Shown: positions 21,601 through 31,039 of the stretch, piece after piece
Numbering within the stretch: the first letter of the stretch is position 1
How the letters are laid out: the number at the start of each line of letters is the position of its first letter
Assembly (NCBI RefSeq): GCF_033958435.1
Contig: NC_134137.1
Span: 248,728,501-248,792,500, forward strand
DNA: 64,000 nucleotides
Reading direction: 5' to 3'
From: Carettochelys insculpta
Taxonomy: Eukaryota; Chordata; Testudines; Carettochelyidae
Made by a program: the position numbers and the translations under genes
Notes under the pieces: model-generated
What the model saw: only the letters and a program-made list of their open reading frames with translations
Database searches by the model: none
Told to the model about the DNA's origin: nothing

Positions 21601-24129
21601 AAATTACACATACTAGTGTGATGGTTTCTTCTAACTGCTGTTTCTTTCATAGTTTAAGCTGTCATTTGATGGGAATGTCAATACTTGGGAAAGTTCTAGA
21701 GAGTTTCAGTACATTGAGACTTGGTACTTAGATAGTTTTCTAGGATAAGAGAATGTTGTGAGCACTTGAAAATAAAGACTTTCGTCTTCCACTGGAATTG
21801 TGTTTGGAAGAAGGGAAATTACTGTAAAATAATATGATTTTATTCCTCAGTTTTGGGATTGGATGCAAAAGAAATCGCTCCTCTTTCTTTATCATCACAT
21901 TTTCCATTTGAGTAGTTATGTACAGGAGAATTAATTCTTTAAGACAAAGTATTGTTATCTAAGTATCTCAATATGTACAATTCCAGTTTACGATTTCATT
22001 TATTTATTCTGTTTCTACAATTAGTTGTTAATCTATAAAATTAATGTGTAATATACAACAATAAAAATGTACAGTGATACTTTAGATGTAATAATTTAAA
22101 CCATCTGTATTCAGAAAGCTGGGATAACAAGGTTAAATACATACCAACTATGGCAATTGGGTTTCAGCTGAAGTTTTGCTTATGTATGGCACTGATTCTA
22201 CTTTACAGACAATAACCAGAAGTAGTATCTACAGCATTTTAGGACTATTCAGTGTGTGGTATTTTATATGACTGTAGTAAAGGAGTAACTTTAACACTTG
22301 CATTGTTTTTTCATTCAGTGACTGTAGCTTTATACTTCCACAGCATATACAAAAGTGTGTATTCCAAGAAAGACAATTGAATTACTCTTTGCAAAATCAA
22401 GTTCCACATTCAGGAAAACAACTTTTCAACAAAATTTTATTTTCACAGGAAACGTTGTCATTTTAGGGGTTTTTTTTTTACTGTTTTGCTTTTTATCATT
22501 TTTATTAAAATTATTTTGTAAATATGTTTTTCTGCATTATATATCTCGGAAATACTGCTATTTGCATTGCCAGCAATGGTTATTGAAATGTGATGATTAA
22601 AAATATTACGTTTGGGCCTGAGTTGCATTTAGTCAGTGTTAAGATTCATTTCTACACATGCTTAGTCCTGTTATCTTTGCAGTCTCCCTGGAATCAGAGC
22701 ACAGGTTTTCTGGGGCAGTACAGCTTACTAGTTTTGGTTGTAGTTACTATCAATTACCATTCTAAAGTGCTTATTTTCGTAACATGAAGAAAATGTACGT
22801 TAAAGTTAATGTTAGCTCTTATTACCCTACTAGAAAAAGGGGAAAAATAAAATCCAGAAACAAAATGGGGATTCAAAATATTATGCCCAATATAGTTCAG
22901 AGGTCAGGAAAATTACAATATATCTGTGTGACGTGGTTGCCGTGGAAGTGGTAAAACTACACATTGATTTTGATCTTCGAGTCCTTAATCAGGCATAACT
23001 GCCGCTAAGGTCAGTGAGTTTTTCCTGATTAAAGTCAACTATATCATTTATATGTTGGACAGGAACTTCTGTTAGACTAAATCTGTGGGGAGGGATAAAT
23101 GACTGGTAACGTAATACTGGTTAATGTACTGTTTTGCTGTTTATAGCTCACTGGGCATCCAGGATGATTTGAACTAAATCCTTGTAGATGCTCCTGGTGA
23201 GGCAAAGGTTTATTACCTATGTAAATTATGTACAAACAGCTATTTCCATATGAATTGTACCACGTTAGTTAGAGCAAAGATAGTGAATAACTGTACAAAG
23301 TTTGATACTTAGAAAATACAGTGGTCTGAGCTTTACCAACATTTTAACAAAGCTGCCGGATTCCATAGTAGAAAATGTTGTTGTAAATGTATCTTATCTG
23401 ATTCTGCATATCCCTTTGCCTCTGTATGCCAATAGCTGTGTTTTCTATGTCAAAGCTCAAAGTGAAGCATGTAATAAAACTTTTGCTAGACTCCCTTTCA
23501 TAATAAACATAAAATGGAATACATGCTTGCTACTCCTCTCATTCTCTTGTGCAAACTCTGCAGGTGCAGGCATACCACAGAGAATAATCAGATGAGAAAT
23601 CTTTTCATTTAATGATGTCATCTTTATATCCTTGGCTATTCTGCAGTGGTGACAACGAGGAGCTTCTTGACACCCCAACAGCAGGAAGAATTCTTTTGTG
23701 TTGAGCATCACAGGCTTGTTTCTTACAGAGAGCCTCCAAGTGGTGATGTAGTCAGGACAGGTGTTCTCTCCATATTTTCTCCATGGTGGATAAGCCCCAG
23801 AGATGGCATATTTACTCTCTTCATATCTGGCTCTTTGATCACTTTGGAAAATGTGGGAGCGTGGAGAGTTGGATATAGCCATGGGAGATCCACACTCTAC
23901 ACATCATCCCTATTGCCCATGCCCTAGAATTTCCTTGCATGAAATACTTCTGACAGTATCTGGTTTCCCTCATTTGAGTCCTGACACCACATTCAGGCTC
24001 CCCTCAGGTGAGGAGTTGGTCCACACACAGGCACTATGTTGATGAGCATGGAGTGCAGGGAGAAGCATGGGGGCACCAGCCCTCTGTGGAATCCACCCTG
24101 GATATTAGACCTGTGACTTTCAGACATAC

Positions 24130-24690
24130 CTGACACTTGTTCCACACAGCCATGAGCAAGAGGGTGTCATGTAACACTCCAGCAGGCCTGTCTGCAGGCC
24201 TGAAGGCCTTAAAGAGCAGCCTGCAGGCCTCAGAGCGCAAAAGTGGAACCTTCCATTCCTGTAGTACAGCCAAGTTCCAATCTCTGTGTTACAGCCTGTT
24301 ACAGCCTTAAATCCCACAAACATAAACACCAGGTAGCCATATCAGCCCTGACACCTGTACTTGAGCTGGGAACATAGGGAACAAATAAGCAAGATAGTCT
24401 TGGCTCCAGCCTCATTACACCACTAAAAGTGGCATTTAGCTAGTGTGTGCACACCCAGTAAACAGCTAAAGGATAAAATCACTGTGAGGCCCTGCCCCGG
24501 GGAGAATCACCGGCGACTTTCAGCCTCAGAGGTCTCTGGATTCCCTCCAGCTGGAGCCATGTCCACCATGGCCCTGGTGTGAGGCATCCCAGGATCAAGA
24601 CTTTCTGTGGCAGAAGGGACATGAGCATTCCAACGAGCTTCTTATTCCAATAAAGCATTGTCCTGTTGTGCTTTTTTCTTGCTAATGAGC
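24130..24690 (+). repeat. Possible solitary LTR or retrotransposon 3' end
   Basis: The segment changes composition, contains GGATAAAATCACTG (a TATA-like word) followed by a GC-rich block (CCTGCCCCGGGGAGAATCACC) and then CCAATAAAGCATTGTCCTG with a T-rich tail, an order that resembles the U3-R-U5 layout of an LTR. I see neither matching ends nor a target duplication. A unique polyadenylated exon or another repeat would look similar. Confidence 0.22.
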
Positions 24691-26459
24691 ATTATTAGCT
24701 CTATGTAGAGGGCTGTGCCTTATATCAATCCAGAAATGAACAACAGGTCAATAAGCAGATGCCCACTTACCAAGCAGTTCTTCTCTGTGAGCAGCATTTT
24801 ACATCTTTACCCCATCATTGCACTGGCCACCTATTGGTTTCTGGGTTGAGTTTATGGTGTTAGTTTAGAGCTATAAAGCTCTGCCACAACCTTCTGCCTT
24901 ATGAGACCACCTCTTGCTCCCTGTGGCAGAGTGCTCCACAATCATCATCAGCGGAGGTACCTGAGTTGGATCCTACTTCATTTGAGAGGTGGGTTGATTA
25001 TAGCTTACACTGTGAGCTCTGAAACAAGCTCCTCCACCTGATCTAAAAATGACCCTGAGCTGTTTGCTGTTAGAGCAAGCTGGTTGAAGTTTGGTAAGGG
25101 ATTCAGTGCCATTGGCTATCAAGGACAAGCTGCTACTTAAGTCTGTTTTTGGTTTTGTAACTGGGCTGGAGATACCTGGAGCTTTTGGATGTATTTTATT
25201 ATTTTTTAATTGTTTAGGTAGCTAGGCAGATATGGGGCCAGAACTGCCAATCTTTATGGCTTTTCTCATGCAGCTCATAACACTGTAAGGGTTCCATGAG
25301 TGTTTGCATCAAACGTGAACTTTTCTACATGCCCTCTGGCTATCATCTCCCCTTGTTTTCAATAAGACTGAAGCGAGGGTGCTCTCAAGAAAGAGGGCTA
25401 CTACTCTCTGAGCAGGATGCTGGTTAGGAAACCATGACAGTACGGATGAATGTAGGGAGTATGGGACAGGGCAACTGGGTGAGTGCTGGGGATATAGGAG
25501 GGAAGGTGTGGAAGAGACTGACAGGAACACTGAAGAATGCTGAGAAGAATCGGAAGTAGACGGCAAAGAGCAAATACAGGGGAAATGAGGAGGCAGATGA
25601 ATGTAGGTTGTGGACTCATCACAAGAGCAGCGGCGACTGTGAAGGGAGAATGTGCATGGTCATGGTGACTGGGTGGGAAAGCAAGAAAGACAGGCTAATG
25701 CTAGAAACAGGGATGGGGAAGGACAGATGGAAGTTCCCCATTCATAGGGATTAGGAGAGGGTAGGTGGAGTTCCCACCAAACACACACGAGATGACTGTG
25801 GTCTGAATGTATATTAAAAGTTGAATCTTGAACCTGAAACATTTGTGCACACTCTGGGCAGGGGAGAGGGAACAGGAGATAAGAGCTCGTCCCTAATGGC
25901 TCAAGGGCAAAGACAAAAATTACCAACATTTTTTTAAAAATCAATCATGATTTTGGGGGTGTTTTCGGATGTACGACTTTCTACTGCAGTGTTGGCAGTC
26001 CTGGCCCCATCTCCTCTTCTACATTGACCTGCTGGAGGATAGGTGCTTACTCTGGCTGTGGAAAATTCACAGTGAAAGGAGAATGCAGCTACATAAGGCA
26101 TCCATCGCTCCCTGGGAGCTCTCAGGCTGCAAGAGGACCCTAAAAAAAGTGGACAGCTCTGGCCTGAGAGGAGTTTTAGCCCACTGCCCCCTCCAGCAAA
26201 TCCAAAGGTACTGGGCTTAGTATTGGTTGCCAAGGTACTGGTGCTCAGTGTTGGCAAGTACTGGCACAATAAAAGCACTGGTTTTAGCTAGAGCATCCAG
26301 GAGCTGTATGGACTGATGGCATTTTTGTTACAGTTTCATAATCCACTTCTGACTTTAGGTCAGTTCCATCCACAAAATTTATGATGTCTCAAGCAAAACT
26401 GAATAATGGCATTGCATCCCATAGTAAATCAGAACATGTGCAAATTTAATGTGTATTCA

Positions 26460-26910
26460 GCAGCATGTGGTACGGATATGAGACATTGTTGGTAACGAAA
26501 GATTCTAAGAGAAGGATATTGATGTACAAAAGGAGTTGTTATAGAAAGATCCTGAGAATAGGATGGATGCAAGTCACCAGTGAGGAATTATATATGAAGA
26601 TACAGCTGAAAGAGAGCCTATTGCAGAAGGTTATACAACAGACGTTACCATTATTTGGGCATATCTGCAGAATGAACAACAAACAAGAAGTCAACACCCT
26701 GGTATTTGGCATAAGGAACAGTTCGAATAGGAGAGGCAGACCCCACGGCGAATGGGTAGACGATATAAGAGATTGGTGCAGAGCTAGTCTAGAGAAACTA
26801 AGCCACTCTGCAGTGAACAGGAAAAGATGGAAGGAAATAGCAAGGGAGCATCTGACACCAATGGGCGCTGAGCCCATGGTTGATGATGTACAAATTTGGC
26901 AGAAATAAAC
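26460..26910 (+). pseudogene. C-terminal fragment of a non-LTR retrotransposon reverse transcriptase
   Basis: An uninterrupted 147-codon frame (26465-26908) begins MWYGYETLLVTKDSKRRI and includes YRKILRIGWMQVTSEEL, then LPLFGHICRMNN and RRGRPHGEWVDDIRDWC, ending near KRWKEIAREHL. The order Y-G-x-E, then RKILRI, then FGHIxRM, then RGRPxxxWxDDI is the standard C-terminal tail of LINE polymerases of the RTE/RTEX-like and related clades. The catalytic core is absent, so this is a 5'-truncated copy. Clade assignment is tentative. The start codon is incidental. Confidence 0.75.
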
Positions 26911-27239
26911 TGAAAGCTTTGGGAATTTTTTGCTTCACTGCAAGTGCCTGCAAAAGCACACCATTTACCAATTGCAGTGGTAGACAGAGAGAGACATCCA
27001 TGAAGGGAGATGTAAAGTTTGCACTCTGTATTTCCAAAATAATTTTTTAAAATAAATTTGTTTTATACCATTGATGGTGTCTTTTTGGTTCCTTTGTTTG
27101 GACAATGAAAACAGATTACTCAGGTTGGTTGCAGTTGGGCTCTAGACTGACACTGAATTCCTGAGGGAGCTGATTGCAGAATTTTGGAGGCCCTTTTGAA
27201 AAGCCTATTAAAGTAATAATTTGAAAAGTCACTCTAGGT

Positions 27240-28230
27240 CAGTGCTTCTTAAACTAAACTATGCTCTGCAGAACACTAGTTCTTCCTTTAATAGCTTGCA
27301 GCTTTTTTGAAATCATACACTGAGCATGGAATAATCCTAAACTGACAGTGCAAACAAAGATAGTAATCTACCAAGCATGTGTATTGAGTATCCTGCTATA
27401 TGGTTCTGAGGCCTGGATCACCTATTCAAACCAGGAGAAAAAAACTGAACAGCTTCTATCTTCGCTGCCTCCACAGAATTATAGATATCAGTCAGCAAAA
27501 TAAAGTTTCAAATGCAGATGTCCTGTCAAGATCTGGCATACCCAGCCTCATAGCGATCCTCAATAGCAGAAAACTATGCCTTGCTCATCTGAGAAGAATG
27601 GGTGATGAATGTCTTCCCAAAGAAATCCTCTTCGGTGAACTATCAGGTGGGTTGAGAACAAGAAGACCAAAGCTAAGATTTAAGGATACATGCAAGAATG
27701 CCGTCAAAAAATTCAACATCAATCCAAAATCTTGGGCATCTACATCATCAGATCTAAATACCTGGCAACCATGGCTATAACAGGGCACATCATCCTTTAG
27801 TAGTATATGTGCAAGCCACAACTTTATCTTAGAAGGAAAAACTCTCAAACTCAAGAATTCAGAAATAGACTGACATGCAGTTATTGCAATCAACTGTGCA
27901 AATCCAATATTGGATGGATAAGCCACGAGAGAAGCAGCCCATAGATCCTCACCACCACTGCTAACCACTATCTCTTGAGATGAAAAGGGGCCACAGATTC
28001 ATAGACACTGATGGCATATATTTTCTGTTATTAAAAACAGATACAATGTTACTTTTTCATTACTATGCAACTTGATTATATTACTGCATTTTGTTTTCTG
28101 TTGTATATGTTATTGATAAGGGGATTTTTTGGTATGACTATTTGTTTTTGGAAGAAAATTTTCATAGGTGTTCTGCACGAAAATATTGTTGTTTGGTGTT
28201 CCATGGTCTCAAAGAGTTTAAGAAACACTA
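27240..28230. mobile_element. hAT (Charlie-like) element enclosing a LINE fragment
   Basis: Left end CAGTGCTTCTTAAACT and inverted right end AGTTTAAGAAACACTA, preceded by GGTGTTCCATGGTCTCAAAG. They form a hAT-type terminal repeat and sit between near-identical 8-bp flanks CTCTAGGT (27232-27239) and CTCTAGTG (28231-28238). A shorter relative occurs at 47127-47438. About 620 bp of the interior is the LINE fragment at 27370-28000, so the hAT copy was presumably interrupted by it. Confidence 0.7.
27370..28000 (+). pseudogene. Non-LTR retrotransposon 3' fragment with zinc-finger-like tail
   Basis: On the + strand the reading VYQACVLSILLYGSEAW is followed, after a one-base shift, by KKLNSFYLRCLHRIIDIS, then PSLIAILNSRKLCLAHLRRM and a final INPKSWASTSSDLNTW. 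This is the conserved C-terminal tail of a LINE family widespread in animals, with the usual RACVLS...LLYGSE and LGHVRRM equivalents. Downstream, after stops, CKSNIGWISHE looks like the residue of the C-terminal Cys-His finger of that family. The main frame is 27400-27780. The polymerase core is missing and the copy is broken. Confidence 0.7.
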
Positions 28231-28239
28231 CTCTAGTGA

Positions 28240-28420
28240 GACCCAGGTCTGGCTGGTATCAGGGAGTGAAGGTGTATTGTAAAAAGCAACGCCAGAGGCG
28301 CTAATGAAGTTCATTGAAATACCACCTCGGCATATATGAATTAAACGTTGGCCTCCTGACCTAGGGTCCCAAACACACCCGATCTTTGGACACTGGGGCT
28401 CTAACCACCTATTCCACATG
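28240..28420 (-). repeat. tRNA-like SINE remnant
   Basis: On the minus strand GGAATAGGTGGTTAGAGCCC could be a degenerate A box and GGGACCCTAGGTC a degenerate B box about 40 bp further on, giving a tRNA-like head. The body toward 28240 is not recognised. It lies just upstream of the TTLL12 CpG island. Confidence 0.3.
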
Positions 28421-28439
28421 GAGCCCTGTTTGGTTTTTT

Positions 28440-29240
28440 GAACGGGCTAAACCAAGAAGACGCTCCGCACCCGCGTGTGGCTGAAACCTGGAGCCGAATG
28501 CTGCAGGTTGAACATCGGCCAGCTCCAGGGCTACTGCAGCCGTCCGGCTCGCGCACTCCCCCGCCTCGCTAGGCGCGAATGGCCCCACCGCCAGCCCCAC
28601 AGTGCAAACAAACCTGCAGCGGCGGCTGCTCGTGGTTCCCTCCCCCGCGCCCGCCTTCCCCTTTAAAGCGCGTCCCCGCCCAGCACGCTTTGGTGGCGCC
28701 GGGGCTCCCGAGCAGAGAGCAGGCGCCCGCCCGAAAGGCGGAAGCAACATGGAGGAGGCGAGCCCCGCGGAGTACCAGGCCTTCGTGGCCCTGCACGGCG
28801 CGGCGCTGAGCGCCTCGGGGGTCCCCCCGCGGTACTGGGGGCGCCTGTGGCACAAGCTGGAGAACGAGGTGAGGGCGCGGTGAGGCGTCCCGCGAGCAGC
28901 GGGCGGGCGTCGGAGCCTGCGTGTCGCGGCTCCCTGGCGAGAGGCGCTGCCCGCGCCGGAGTCGCCCCCACATGTTCCCTGGGGGCGCGGTGATTAAAGA
29001 GGCGCCGGGCGCGGCGTGGCTATCGCCCTGGCTGGCTCGGGGCTGTTCCTCTCGCGCCTCTCGTTAAGGCGGGCCTGGGAAGGCCCCTTGAGTGGTGTGG
29101 GCGCTCTGAACCGGGGCGGGGGCGGCGGCTCTCAGATCCTAGGGTAGAAGCCAAGGCGGCTCTCCGGGCTCTCCTTAGAAGTGCACCTGGAAGGCTGATG
29201 ACGCTGTGTGGCGTTAGTGGGAGCTGCAGAGCGGCGAGCC
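28440..29240 (+). promoter_or_regulatory. TTLL12: CpG island promoter of TTLL12
   Basis: GC content and CpG density rise sharply over about 800 bp spanning the first exon, against AT-rich surroundings. No TATA box is evident near the probable start; GC-rich blocks such as CCCCGCGCCCGCC (about 28643-28656) could be Sp1-type sites. This is the usual layout of a housekeeping vertebrate promoter. The transcription start cannot be placed precisely; it should lie between about 28500 and 28740. Confidence 0.75.
28749..28868 (+). CDS. TTLL12: TTLL12 exon 1, N-terminus
   Basis: First coding exon of tubulin tyrosine ligase-like 12, an intracellular TTL-family protein with a SET-like N-terminal half and a TTL-like C-terminal half. 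In mammals it has been linked to tubulin tyrosination state, H4K20 methylation and damping of RIG-I-type signalling; catalytic activity is disputed. The ATG at 28749 sits in a good context (A at -3, G at +4). The exon encodes 40 residues, opening MEEASPAEYQAFVALHGAAL and ending in YWGRLWHKLENE, then a GTGAGG donor at 28869. The match to TTLL12 begins at the AFVALHGAALSASGVP segment. The open frame continues upstream to another in-frame ATG at 28602, which would add 49 Pro/Arg/Ala-rich residues; the near ATG is preferred because the family N-terminus is short and poorly conserved. Confidence 0.92.
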
Positions 29241-30309
29241 TTTCAAAAGCTGGACAAATGCTGATTAAACTTCTGTAGCCTGGGAAGCGCAGCTGGATTG
29301 TTCTCTTTTCCCTCAGTATGGGTTGGAGGTAGGTTGGGGGAGGGGAGTGACCAAGGAAACACTCCAGAAATACTAAACCTCACAGAGCAAATGCTCATTG
29401 AGCCTGTAAGAAAATTCTGGTGTGTTCTCTGTTGTACTGTAGTAGTGCCTGGAGGCTGCAAGAAACCTGTGTGTTAGGTATTGCACAAACCTGTGAAAAT
29501 CATGCCCTTGGCAAGCTTAAAATCTATGGTAATAGGAAGGAGGTTCCCTTTACTCGTTTGGGGGGGAAAAGCATGAACTGATGCATTACTCCGTAGTGTA
29601 AGAGTGAAGGAGATCCTTTATGCCAGCTGTGTTAGTGAACCTAAAATATTAGGTAATAATGGCAGAGAGGAACTGTTGGAAATATATCTGTAATAATTGA
29701 TGCAAGGTCTGGGGGCACATTGGGATTTGATTGGCAGTGGTAGGCAATACACCCTATTGCAAGGGTGTGGGGGAGAGGGCCTTGCTGTGTCATGTACTGC
29801 CCCCCCCCACCCCCTGGAACTAAAGGGGATATGAAGAAAACTGTGACCTAAATGGTGTATTTTTAAATACAGTATTGGTAACTTCAATATCTTGGTGTAT
29901 CTTGGTTTGGCTTTTTAAAACAAACCAAATACCCCTTTTCATCCACCCAGTTGACCTCCAAAGTTTCCCATTTGGCTTTCAGCAGGTCTCTTGACAGCCT
30001 ATAAACTTGTTTAAATGAGCTCTTGCTCTGGAGATTAGAGTACAGAATACTGTAATGTCTGAACATGTACTGTGCCTAGATCTGTGGACTTCCTACTGCT
30101 TCATGTTTTCTTACTACAGACTGATAGTAGCCACTTAAGTTTTATGCTTAGTATGCCTACAACAACCCACCTCCTATATTCACCTACTCATTTTCTCCAG
30201 AATAGTTTAGTGCCTGATTGCTTGTCTGCACATCTCATCCTTGGGCACTACATTCCTGAGAAAATCCAAAAATACTCAATTTCTTACTAACTTCTTTACA
30301 CACTTAAAA

Positions 30310-30527
30310 CCGAGGAAATCACTGCCTAGGAGGGAGTACTGCAGAAAAGAGTCATAATGAACCACAAGCTACATATGACTTGACAAATTGTCACAAAGTG
30401 AACATCATTCTAGGATGCATTAGCAGGATTGTTGTAAACAAAAAGGTAATTCTTCTGCTCTACTCTGTATTGTTTAGGCCTTCTCATGTCTTGCTCACAA
30501 CACTCCCATTTAATGCATCCTAGAATC
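30310..30527. mobile_element. Two small CR1 fragments in opposite orientation
   Basis: 30340-30482 (+) resembles CR1 reverse-transcriptase coding DNA: ACCACAAGCTACATATGACT, then AACATCATTCTAGGATGCAT and TTCTTCTGCTCTACTCTGT. Immediately after, 30483-30527 is the reverse complement of the same part (TTGCTCACAACACTCCCATT, then TAATGCATCCTAGAATCG), so both segments contain CTAGGATGCATTA in opposite senses. Confidence 0.65.
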
Positions 30528-31039
30528 GTGGGGAGGGTGTGATTGGGAATAAGGCATCAACTTCCCAGGATACAACTGCGTGCCTTCCATAATGTCATCT
30601 GTGTATGCCATTATTTCTGCACCTATCTTTTTAATAAAAAACAAACTGAACATCTATAGCCCTTTTCACTGTCTGCCATATCTGACAGAAGCATGGAACC
30701 TGTGTGGCTCTGTACCAGGCTCCTAAGCATTTCAAGAACCGCACAGGGTGCGTAATCCTACTGTATTTGCTGAACCATAGGAAGAATCAAATCAGCATGG
30801 AACACGGCAAGAACAAATTCAAGGTTATAGTGCAGGTGATAGAACACCACTAATGAAACCAAGAAACAAGCACTCTCCAGGGGGATCTCTTCCTACTGGT
30901 TGGGATGATTAGCAGTAGCTTCAGAAATTTCAAATTCACAAGGCCATGCTCCAGTGCAGGGACGTGAGAATGAGAGGCCCGGACAGTGGAGAAGCCAGGT
31001 CTGGTCTGGCTGTGGAAACTGGCAATAACTGAGTTATTA

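Larger units (their letters stand above)
16017..22100 (+). other. SCUBE1: Probable long SCUBE1 3' UTR and downstream flank
   Basis: From the stop codon to about 22.1 kb the sequence is AT-rich and carries few recognisable repeats: a mariner-like element at 17424, a short Penelope-derived insertion at 17916 and old repeat fragments after 21 kb. Canonical AATAAA signals followed by GT- or T-rich sequence occur at 21771-21776 and 22060-22065. Either could end a long 3' UTR, but earlier cleavage is equally possible. An adenine-rich stretch lies at 18796-18830. The true end cannot be told from sequence alone, and I see no other gene here. Confidence 0.45.
22101..28440. other. SCUBE1-TTLL12 intergenic region
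   Basis: Between the probable SCUBE1 3' end and the TTLL12 CpG island I find LINE 3' fragments (26460-26910 and 27370-28000), a hAT element enclosing the second of them (27240-28230), an LTR-like stretch (24130-24690, weak) and a tRNA-like SINE remnant (28240-28420). A third AATAAA lies at 22846-22851. The stretches 22100-24100 and 24700-26450 contain no gene I can recognise; short open frames there lack any protein likeness. Confidence 0.7.

Noticed and set aside
23457..23882. 141-codon minus-strand open frame in the intergenic region
   Set aside because: No recognisable domain, no splice or promoter context, and overlapping open frames on the other strand. It is treated as chance or unidentified repeat DNA.
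24790..25260. A possible L2-like LINE 3' end (words resembling a HWLP motif)
   Set aside because: The translation is too broken and the motif too short to support a call.
26465..26908. 147-codon intact frame as a possible novel host gene
   Set aside because: The FGHIxRM and RGRPxxxWxDDI words identify it as the tail of a LINE polymerase. There is no promoter, splice site or upstream domain.
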